A DNA stretch of 15,525 bases from assembly GCA_035634055.1 (NCBI GenBank), contig DASQDR010000135.1, positions 1-15,525 on the forward strand, read 5' to 3'. The notes below the pieces were generated by a model. It worked only from the letters and a program-made list of their open reading frames with translations. It was not told the DNA's origin and ran no database searches. Source of the stretch: JAICTV01 sp035634055 (GTDB lineage Bacteria; Planctomycetota; Phycisphaerae; Tepidisphaerales; Tepidisphaeraceae). The position numbers and the translations under genes are program-made. Shown here piece after piece: positions 1 through 6,883 of the stretch (its first letter is position 1; the number at the start of each line of letters is the position of its first letter).

Positions 1-2
1 CC

Positions 3-2342
3 GCGCCGGCGCCCGCGCCGGCACAACCCGCGCCCCGCGGCAGCAGCGAGGGTGCCTACGACGGCGCCCGCCCCGCGGCCGCGCCCGTCCCCGCTCCCGC
101 TCCCGTTGCCGCGCCCACCGCTTCGCCGCTGCCGCCCGCGCCGGCGGGCGCAGAAGCGCCCACGACCCAGCCCCTCCCGCCGCTCCAGATCGGCGGCGGG
201 GCGGCGATCACCCTCGACCTCGTCCGCGACGCCGCCTCCAACACCACGCGCCTCAACAACGCCACCGTCGCCGCCAGCAAAGTTTCCCTCGCCCGTGGCG
301 AGCGCCGCTACGCCTTCGCCCAGCCGATCAACCTCAAGCTGGTGGCCGACGTGGTCACCGCCAACGTCCCCTCAACCAACCCCGCCACCACGCAACCGAC
401 GCAGCAGGTGCAGCAGCTCAAGATCACGCAGCTCGGCGGAGACCTTGGCGGGCTGGCGAACCTCGCCATGCCGTCGCCGATCACCGTTTCCAACCTCACC
501 GGCGCCTCGCCGGACGCCAACGGCAAGATCGCCCTCACGGGCGCGCTGGCGCCGCTGGCGCAACTGCTGTCGGTCATCCAGTACGCCGACCCCATGCCCT
601 ACCAGGGCGACTACGCCGTCACGCAGAACGTCGGCACCAAGTCCAACGCCATCCAGCTCGCCGGCGACGCGACGGTGACGAAGTTCGTCGTGCTCGGGAC
701 CGACGGCAAGGCCGCCTTCACCGAGGAGAAGATCACCCTCGCCAACGACCTCGTCGCCGACACGACCGCCAAGACCGCGACGATCAACAACGTCGCGCTC
801 GACATGGCCAGCAGCAAGGCCGCCGGCGTGCAGCTCAAGGGCGTCGTGCAGGATTGGGAGATCGGGCGCAAGCTCAACGGCGTCGCCATGAACCTCTCGT
901 ACGACCTCGAGAAGCTCTGGCCGATGATCAAGCCGATGCTGGCGCCCGAGACGCAGGAGTCGCTGAAGGACCTGAAGGTGGCCGGGCAGTTCCAGCGCAC
1001 GTTCAACGTCGGCGGCAGCTACCCCGCCGCCGGCGCCGACGGGCAGCCGCTGGCGTTCAACCAGGCGATCAAGTTCCTGACGATGGACGGCGCGCTGGCG
1101 GTCGGGCTGCTCAACACCTCCGGCATCGACGTGCAGAAGCTGGAGGTCCCGCTGACGCTCGCCGACGGCAAGCTCACCACGCTCTACTCCAACCGCCCGC
1201 GCGCCGAGCGCGCCGCCAAGCCGGCGTCGTTCAATGGCGGCACGCTCGACCTCAACAGTCTGCTGGTCGACCTCGCGCCCGCCGACGGGCCGCGCCTGTT
1301 CGTCGGCAAGAACCAGAAGCTCGTCGCCGGCGCCAGCATCAACGAGCTGCTCGGCACCACGCTCGGCAAGTACGTCAACCCGGTCTTCACCAACTCCAAG
1401 CGCGCCAAGGGGCTGCTCGACGTGACCATCGCCGAGTGCGACAACCTCGCCCTGGGCGAGGCGATCAAAACCGCACAGTCCGGCCGGGCGCGGATCGTCT
1501 TCTCGCTCAGCGACATGGACATCGCTAACCCGGTCGGTGAGCTGATGCTCGGCTCGATCATCAACAGCACCGCGCAGCTCTTCAACGCCGGGGGGGCCAA
1601 GGGGCAGTCGGAGGTGTTCCAGGGTTACATCAAGGACGCCGTCATCACCATCGCCGAGGGGCGGACCACGCAGGACATCACGTTCCAGCTCGTCGACCCC
1701 GGCGCGCCCAGCGACGCGGTCGGCGCGCAGCGGCCGGTGCAGTCCGTGCACATGCCCATGAGCTTCCGCGGCAACATTGCCCTGGCCGACCTCCGCCAGC
1801 AGCTCAACGTGACGATCCCGGCGCCGCTGGTCTCGCGCTTTATCCCGGACCGCGACATCCGCAAGCAGTTCAACGACATCTTCCCCTCCGGCATCCCCAT
1901 CGCCATGGGCGGGACCACGCCGGAGCCGAAGGTGCAGGTGGGAAATATCGCCTCGCAGATCACGCAGGGGCTGGTCAAGAGCCGGCTGACCAACGTGCTG
2001 GGCGGAAACAACGCCGCCGGCGACGGCGGAGCGGGCGGCGGGGGAAAGCCGGGCGATATCCTCGGCAACATCCTGGGCGGCGGACGCCAGCAGCAGGAGC
2101 AACAGCAGGAGCCGGATCGCCCGCGGCAACGACAACGAGAGCAGCCGCCCGCGCAACAACAGCAGCCATCGCGCCAACGGCAGCGCACCGCCCCGGCGTC
2201 GCAACCCGCCCCACCCGCCCGTCCCGCCGATCCCGTCGGCGGACTGCTGAACGACGTCCTGGGCGGCAATCGGAACCAGCGACAACAGCAACCCAGGGAA
2301 CAGGACCCGCCTGCCACGCCGGCGAAGAAGAAAGCCAAGTAA
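3..2342 (+). CDS. Large envelope-type protein, AsmA-like in character, 5' end outside window
   Basis: The frame is open from the first complete codon at base 3 to TAA at 2340-2342, giving 779 visible residues, so the start lies upstream. The first in-frame ATG is at 342, but residues before it already read as a folded protein, so 342 is not the start. Residues 1 to about 60 are Ala/Pro-rich, like a linker. About 65-650 is a long beta-rich region of alternating hydrophobic and polar residues with phrases such as 'GGTLDLNSLLVDL' and 'VGELMLGSIINSTAQLF'. Its make-up recalls AsmA/TamB-type envelope proteins, but I see no diagnostic motif. Residues from about 660 form a Gly-, then Gln/Arg/Pro-rich tail with three copies of a short L-x-[ND]-[VI]-L-G-G motif (1986-2009, 2061-2087, 2244-2270), ending in a Lys-rich tip. 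No terminator directly follows; hairpin repeats begin at 2383. The coding call is firm and the family is a guess. Confidence 0.75.
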   Translation, partial: APAPAPAQPAPRGSSEGAYDGARPAAAPVPAPAPVAAPTASPLPPAPAGAEAPTTQPLPPLQIGGGAAITLDLVRDAASNTTRLNNATVAASKVSLARGERRYAFAQPINLKLVADVVTANVPSTNPATTQPTQQVQQLKITQLGGDLGGLANLAMPSPITVSNLTGASPDANGKIALTGALAPLAQLLSVIQYADPMPYQGDYAVTQNVGTKSNAIQLAGDATVTKFVVLGTDGKAAFTEEKITLANDLVADTTAKTATINNVALDMASSKAAGVQLKGVVQDWEIGRKLNGVAMNLSYDLEKLWPMIKPMLAPETQESLKDLKVAGQFQRTFNVGGSYPAAGADGQPLAFNQAIKFLTMDGALAVGLLNTSGIDVQKLEVPLTLADGKLTTLYSNRPRAERAAKPASFNGGTLDLNSLLVDLAPADGPRLFVGKNQKLVAGASINELLGTTLGKYVNPVFTNSKRAKGLLDVTIAECDNLALGEAIKTAQSGRARIVFSLSDMDIANPVGELMLGSIINSTAQLFNAGGAKGQSEVFQGYIKDAVITIAEGRTTQDITFQLVDPGAPSDAVGAQRPVQSVHMPMSFRGNIALADLRQQLNVTIPAPLVSRFIPDRDIRKQFNDIFPSGIPIAMGGTTPEPKVQVGNIASQITQGLVKSRLTNVLGGNNAAGDGGAGGGGKPGDILGNILGGGRQQQEQQQEPDRPRQRQREQPPAQQQQPSRQRQRTAPASQPAPPARPADPVGGLLNDVLGGNRNQRQQQPREQDPPATPAKKKAK

Positions 2343-2382
2343 GAATTCGGCCGACAACCGCGACTGGCGTTGCTAGTCTGTA

Positions 2383-2424
2383 CGTGGCATGGGCTCCCAG
2401 CCCATGGCGTGCGTAATCGCACGC
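2383..2424 (-). repeat. Two-hairpin intergenic repeat, copy A (inverted)
   Basis: Bases 2383-2407 are the exact reverse complement of 2551-2575 (25 bp). The core catgggctcccagcccatg (2388-2406) folds into an 8-bp stem with a 3-base loop. It is followed by gcgtgcg-taat-cgcacgc (2407-2424), a 7-bp stem with a 4-base loop. Together they match the two-hairpin layout of the copies at 2532 and 2580, in the opposite orientation. It begins 41 bases after the upstream stop codon, so it may also act at the 3' end of that message, though no U-tract follows. Confidence 0.8.
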
Positions 2425-2425
2425 T

Positions 2426-2464
2426 CGCGGCGCAGCCGCGAAGAATTAATCGCAGAGCGATTTT
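2426..2464 (+). terminator. Two small hairpins, the second followed by a short T run
   Basis: Bases 2426-2440 pair as cgcggc/gccgcg around a 3-base loop. Bases 2448-2462 pair as aatcgc/gcgatt around a 3-base loop and run into four T residues (2461-2464), two of them in the stem. This is the nearest thing to an intrinsic terminator for the gene ending at 2342, but the stem is short and it is about 105 bases downstream. It could equally be part of the repeat cluster. Confidence 0.3.
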
Positions 2465-2531
2465 CCTCCCGCGCCCGTCGCGTTGCCTGAAGATCCGCTG
2501 GCCGCGGATGGCTTTGATCGGGCTGCGCCCA

Positions 2532-2575
2532 ATGTGCGTGCGTACACGCACCATGGGCTGGGAGCCCATGCCACG
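2532..2575 (+). repeat. Two-hairpin intergenic repeat, copy B
   Basis: First hairpin: gtgcgtg-cgta-cacgcac (7-bp stem). Second hairpin: catgggct-ggg-agcccatg (8-bp stem, 2552-2570). The tail is ccacg. Bases 2532-2567 are identical to 2580-2615 (36 bp), giving a direct repeat with a 48-bp period. Bases 2551-2575 are the perfect inverse of 2383-2407. This is a REP-like non-coding element; no open frame here looks real. Confidence 0.85.
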
Positions 2576-2579
2576 GCAG

Positions 2580-2615
2580 ATGTGCGTGCGTACACGCACC
2601 ATGGGCTGGGAGCCC
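2580..2615 (+). repeat. Two-hairpin intergenic repeat, copy C
   Basis: This is a 36-bp direct copy of 2532-2567. After 2615 it diverges (gtc where copy B has atg), so the outer pairs of its second hairpin are lost and only about 6-7 bp of that stem remain. A further unrelated hairpin, ggctcg/cgagcc around ccag, lies at 2683-2698. The rest of the stretch from 2700 to the metK promoter shows nothing I can name. Confidence 0.8.
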
Positions 2616-2883
2616 GTCGCACGGGAAGGCGTATGCCGTGCGGGGACGTGCATCGCTCACACGCACCACCAGCGGCCGAGCGGGCTCGCCAGCGAGCCGG
2701 GGCTCTTTGACAAGTGAACCTGCGTTCGCTTTGCCGACGCGCCCACCCCGGCCCGACCCCCTCGCCGGCGCGCGCACGCGAATGTGCAAAACGAACCCAA
2801 ACTCCGATTTTCGGCCGCAAACCGCGTCTGTGGCGTGGGTTACAGCGGTCCTGCTGTGCGGGTTCGGGCGCGCAGCCGCATTC

Positions 2884-2912
2884 TTGCTCGCGCGCATCCG
2901 CTCCGTTACATT
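2884..2912 (+). promoter_or_regulatory. Candidate sigma-70-type promoter for metK
   Basis: TTGCTC (2884-2889) and TACATT (2907-2912) are separated by 17 bases. This would give a leader of roughly 85 bases before the metK start. I looked for a SAM-type riboswitch in that leader and could not recognise a conserved core. The call is by motif only. Confidence 0.4.
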
Positions 2913-3004
2913 GCCCGGCCCTGCACTTCGTGGATCTGAATGGGGTTTGCGAGGGGTCGCGCAGGGAGCACGTTTCTTCCGCCAATTTAGACGAGGAGCC
3001 GGCC

Positions 3005-4261
<1,257 letters not shown>

Positions 4262-4281
4262 AGAGAGGGCGACCCCCCGCT

Positions 4282-4315
4282 CCGGCCCGGCATGCCCACA
4301 AGCATGCCGGGCCGG
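4282..4315 (+). terminator. 14-bp perfect hairpin after metK, no U-tract
   Basis: Bases 4282-4295 pair perfectly with 4302-4315 around the 6-base loop ccacaa. The hairpin begins 21 bases after the metK stop, the expected place for a terminator, but no T run follows. It may be a U-less terminator, an RNA 3' stabiliser, or an intergenic REP-like palindrome. The rest of 4316-4583 holds no gene or signal I can support. Confidence 0.55.
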
Positions 4316-4583
4316 GCGGAAGTGTTGCGGGTGGCGTGGGGCGTGGCGTGCGCGGCGGACATCGGTATCGCCCGTCGCCCGGGCTCGGAGCTGCAGCCCG
4401 GTGCGCGAGCGGCAGATTTCCGTGGCCCGCCTGTCGATCAGTCGCGTGTGTTGCGTCGCGGGTGGGTCGTTTCGCTGGCGCCCGGCGTGCCGCCGGCCGA
4501 GGGCGGTCGCGGGTCGCGGGCAAAGGTCCGTGGTGTTCGCCGCAATGTCGGGGCGGCGCTTGCGTCGCCCTTTGAGGTGTGAC

Positions 4584-4805
4584 GTGGAAGAGCCGTCATC
4601 CGAAGCCGAGGCCGCCCTTCGCGAGGCGGCACGGATCGCGCTGGAGTTGGGCGTCGACACCGCGCAGTTCGAAGACTACTTCGCCCACGGGCTACCCGAC
4701 CTCGCGTACGAAGCGCTACGGCAGGGGGTGGCGCAGCGCGACATGCCGTTCGGCTTCTTCGTCCACCTGTCGCGCGCCGCGGAGCTGCTGGGCCTGAAGC
4801 CTTAG
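4584..4805 (+). CDS. Small acidic helical protein of unknown function (73 aa)
   Basis: GTG 4584 is preferred because GAGG (4574-4577) sits 6 bases upstream. An in-frame ATG at 4545 would add 13 residues, Arg-rich and unlike the rest. The 73-residue product has an acidic N-terminus (MEEPSSEAEAALREAARIA) and reads as three or four amphipathic helices, with no Cys, no membrane segment and no signal peptide. 'YEALRQG' and 'FFVHLSRAAELLGL' look like helices packing on one another. Third codon positions are strongly GC-rich, unlike the bases just upstream, which supports real coding. I do not recognise a family. It is separated from metK by the hairpin and about 320 bases, so it is probably its own unit. 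Confidence 0.6.
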   Translation: MEEPSSEAEAALREAARIALELGVDTAQFEDYFAHGLPDLAYEALRQGVAQRDMPFGFFVHLSRAAELLGLKP

Positions 4806-4986
4806 CCGACGCTCCACCCGGATCGGCGGGGGCGGAGTCGGCCGCGCGACCTCACCGAACCCCCAAGGCGGACGGTCGGGTTGCGCGGGGCGGGCATGTC
4901 CACCCTGAACCCTGGCGGAGGCGGCGATACGGCGTCGGTTGGAAGCCCGGAGGCGGCGCTGGCGGCGTTCCCGTCGCGCCGCGATC
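4806..4986. other. Intergenic stretch without a supported gene
   Basis: A weakly coding-like frame starts at ATG 4896 (MSTLNPGGGGDTASV...) with only moderate third-position GC and no ribosome binding site. I see no terminator for the 73-residue gene and no promoter. Taken with 4987-5603 it resembles a zone of gene decay. Confidence 0.3.
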
Positions 4987-5187
4987 ATGATAGGTTATCC
5001 ATCAGGAGGATCGACGCTGGCCGAGAAGGATTCCAAGCCCCAGGAGCGGACGATCATCACTCGCCTGGACACCGTTCCGGCCGACTCGCCGTTTCCGGAA
5101 GCCCGCCTGATCAAGGACCGGGGCGTTCCAGTGCCGACATCGCCCGCGAAACCATGTCCTCGGGCAGCGCCGACGCGCGGTTCTTGA
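4987..5187 (+). pseudogene. Short coding-like fragment, probably a gene remnant
   Basis: The frame runs from ATG 4987 to TGA 5185-5187. From about 5017 to 5122 it has strongly GC-rich third positions and reads as protein (LAEKDSKPQERTIITRLD, then VPADSPFPEARLIKDRG). After that the third-position bias collapses and the residues become Pro/Arg-rich junk. An AGGAGG at 5004-5009 lies 7 bases before a CTG at 5017, so translation could begin there, but CTG starts are rare. The abrupt loss of coding character where the minus-strand fragment begins (5111) suggests a deletion junction between two former genes. No family is recognised, and a very small real gene is possible. Confidence 0.3.
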
Positions 5188-5281
5188 AGAACTCGGCGTA
5201 GCTCACGATGCCGTCGAGCAGCGAGTTGCGCGACCGCTGGAGGACCGATTCGCGGCGATCTAGCCGGGGGGTAAACGACAA
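5111..5281 (-). pseudogene. Minus-strand coding-like fragment without a clear start
   Basis: Reading the minus strand, codons from 5281 down to the stop at 5113-5111 encode LDRRESVLQRSRNSLLDG followed by IVSYAEFFKNRASALPED and MVSRAMSALERPGP. About 95% of third positions from 'ESVLQ' onward are G or C, much higher than in the opposite-strand frame, so this strand is the likely coding one. The only possible start near the 5' end is TTG 5281, without a ribosome binding site. The frame stays open further up to about 5362 (ALEGETPDADQARAAATS), where it meets a stop. The terminator hairpin 5282-5309 lies inside that extension. It is either the C-terminal remnant of a lost gene or a small gene with an unusual start. 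Family unknown. Confidence 0.35.
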
Positions 5282-5309
5282 AGCCGCGACGACCGAAGTC
5301 GCCGCGGCT
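5282..5309 (-). terminator. Intrinsic terminator with UUCG tetraloop, minus strand
   Basis: On the minus strand this is a 12-bp stem with a single G-U pair and a TTCG loop, a very stable RNA hairpin. The bases that follow on that strand (TTTGTCGTTT) are T-rich, whereas the plus-strand exit is not, so it is oriented for leftward transcripts. The only complete leftward gene upstream is nuoC, whose stop is about 295 bases away. Confidence 0.65.
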
Positions 5310-5603
5310 CTCGCTTGGTCCGCGTCCGGCGTCTCGCCCTCCAGGGCGCCGAAGCGGGTTGTTCAAATGCCGGGGGTTGAAGAAGGAGGGGGGGGAACCT
5401 TCTTCGGGGAACACCCCCGACAAAAGGGCTTGGCCGGCTGTTCACCGATCCCAAAAGCCCTGGTCTGCTTGCCGCCGCGTTGTCACGCGACCTCAATCAG
5501 ATGCTTTCAGAATATCGAATGAAATTTTGAACGCAAGCCCCACGACAGATTCGGAAGATATTTTCTCTGCGGTCTCCAGCGGCGATCCACATATCGCCGG
5601 CAG
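5310..5603. other. Intergenic region 3' of nuoC, no gene seen
   Basis: It holds one notable hairpin, gaagaagg/ccttcttc (5379-5386 with 5398-5405), around a loop made mostly of a G run. Bases 5500-5590 are clearly more AT-rich than the surroundings. No frame on either strand has consistent coding bias, apart from the upstream extension of the minus fragment described at 5111-5281. Confidence 0.4.
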
Positions 5604-6119
5604 CTATCGCGGGTAGTCCGGCTTGTGCTGCCAGTCGAGTTCCACGCTGCCGGGGATGCCGTGGTACTCGCGGGGGAACTGGTAGTCCTTGCGCAGCGGG
5701 TGCCCCTCCCAGTCATCGGCACAGAGGATCCGGCGGAGGTCCGGGTGGCCGGGGAAGTCGATCCCGAACATGTCGTACGCCTCTCGCTCGTGCCAGTCGG
5801 CGATCGACCAGAGGTCGACCACGCTGGGGATGCTCGGGGCGTCGCGGGGGGTGAAGACCTTGACGGCGAAGGTGTGACGGAGGTCGAAGCTCCACAGGTC
5901 GTAGACGCAGCACATCTTGCCGTCTGCCACGTAGTCCACGCCGCCGAGGTTCGCCAGCCAGTCGAACCGCAGGCGGTCGTCGCCGATCAGGAACTCCGCG
6001 ACCGCCCGCCAGTTGGGCGAGTCCAGGTGCACGCGCGGGTGCCGGTCATCCGGCAGCGCCGCCGTGATCGCGGGGCCGAACTGGTCCTGAATGGTCCTAG
6101 CGATTTGCGCCGGCGTCAT
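5604..6119 (-). CDS. nuoC: NADH-quinone oxidoreductase subunit C
   Basis: This is a 171-residue peripheral-arm subunit of respiratory complex I (the 30 kDa subunit family) that packs with NuoD at the quinone end of the arm. The family signature is clear: 'WHEREAYDMFGIDFPGHP' at 109-126, followed by DLRRIL, DDWEGHPLRKDY at 135-146. The N-terminal half (FDWLANLGGVDY, about 52-63) also fits. ATG 6119 is chosen from a longer open frame because homology begins there, a GAGGA lies 8 bases upstream, and a TATAAT box is about 28 bases upstream. The length matches stand-alone NuoC, not a NuoCD fusion. No other nuo gene is next to it: downstream is decayed sequence and upstream a divergent regulator. 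The gene appears intact. Confidence 0.95.
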   Translation of the reverse strand: MTPAQIARTIQDQFGPAITAALPDDRHPRVHLDSPNWRAVAEFLIGDDRLRFDWLANLGGVDYVADGKMCCVYDLWSFDLRHTFAVKVFTPRDAPSIPSVVDLWSIADWHEREAYDMFGIDFPGHPDLRRILCADDWEGHPLRKDYQFPREYHGIPGSVELDWQHKPDYPR

Positions 6120-6147
6120 GGGAGGTGTCCTCACAAGCGGTTCGAGG

Positions 6148-6175
6148 ATTATAAAGGCGGGAATCACCTTCGCCA
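6148..6175 (-). promoter_or_regulatory. Promoter for nuoC
   Basis: On the minus strand a perfect -10 box TATAAT (6153-6148) lies 16 bases after a weak -35 TGGCGA (6175-6170). The predicted leader is about 20 bases, carrying the GAGGA ribosome binding site. Confidence 0.55.
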
Positions 6176-6320
6176 GTTTCCCGGCTGCCCGGGGACGCCA
6201 GAGCATCACCTGTGGCGGAATGCGAGCGTCGGGCATTCGGGAGGACACCGAGCGTCGCGCCGCGGGGGGGCGCCAGCGCGAAACGGGCGAGGTCGGCGGG
6301 CGTTCCGGGCGTTTGTGCCT

Positions 6321-6348
6321 TTGCAGCACGGTCCTGCGACATTACAGT
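6321..6348 (+). promoter_or_regulatory. Candidate promoter for the receiver-domain regulator
   Basis: TTGCAG (6321-6326) and TACAGT (6343-6348) are separated by 16 bases, about 57 bases before the start codon. Motif match only; the nuoC promoter lies back to back with it about 145 bases to the left. Confidence 0.4.
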
Positions 6349-6405
6349 TCTACCCGCACGCCCCCGGGAGAGCGAGCAGCGCGCGACACACTGGAGATCT
6401 TGCCC

Positions 6406-6795
6406 ATGGCGAACGTGCTGATCGTCGATGACGACGTGGACGGGTGTCGCCCGCTGGTCCGGCTGCTCCAGTACGTTGGCCACAGCCCCTTTTTCGTGCA
6501 CGACGGACGGGCCGCCCTCTCGATGCTCGACCAGCTCCGCCCGGACATGATCCTGCTTGATGTGATGATGCCCGGGCTGGACGGCCTGGAGGTGCTCAAG
6601 CACATCCGCGCCCACCCGGTGCACAAGGATCTGCCGGTCGTCGTCTACAGCGCGCTGTCCGACCCCAACACCATGAACAGCGCCATGCAGAGCGGCGCGC
6701 AGCACTACCTGGTGAAGTCAAAGGCGAGCTTCAACGACATCCAGACGTGCATCGAATCGCACCTCGGCGACAAGGCCAACGGCGCCCACGCGTGA
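6406..6795 (+). CDS. Stand-alone receiver-domain response regulator (CheY-like)
   Basis: The product has 129 residues and is a single receiver domain with no output domain. The acidic pocket is D8-D10 ('LIVDDD'), the phosphoacceptor is D52 ('ILLDVMMPGLDG'), the switch Ser/Thr position is S82 ('VVVYSALSD'), and the conserved lysine is K104 ('YLVKSK'). The residue after the lysine is Ser where Pro is usual. It should be phosphorylated by an unlinked histidine kinase and pass the signal by protein contact, not by DNA binding. ATG 6406 has GGAG (6393-6396) 9 bases upstream. The frame is open further upstream, but those residues do not fit a receiver. No kinase or chemotaxis gene is nearby, so its partner is unknown. 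Confidence 0.92.
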   Translation: MANVLIVDDDVDGCRPLVRLLQYVGHSPFFVHDGRAALSMLDQLRPDMILLDVMMPGLDGLEVLKHIRAHPVHKDLPVVVYSALSDPNTMNSAMQSGAQHYLVKSKASFNDIQTCIESHLGDKANGAHA

Positions 6796-6883
6796 GCAGG
6801 TGCGACGCCGGCGGACGCGCGGGGAAGGGCCGGCCTTTTGTCGTGCGGGCGACGCCTCAGGGACGACGGCCCGCCACTGATCG

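Noticed and set aside
372..2357. A very long open frame on the minus strand opposite the first gene
   Set aside because: It is the mirror of a GC-rich coding frame. Its product is full of Val/Arg/Gly/His-type shadow composition, and the plus-strand protein is the coherent one.
2532..2615. Possible mini CRISPR array (36-bp repeat, 48-bp period)
   Set aside because: There are only two direct copies with a 12-base gap, a third copy is inverted, there are no cas genes, and the repeat is made of two hairpins.
2913..3004. SAM-sensing riboswitch upstream of metK
   Set aside because: The gene is a typical target, but I could not identify the conserved core of any SAM riboswitch class in the leader. 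A covariance-model search would settle it.
2714..3004. N-terminal extension of MetK from the upstream in-frame start
   Set aside because: The extra residues are low-quality, would run across the promoter-like region, and are not expected in the family; GTG 3005 has a good ribosome binding site.
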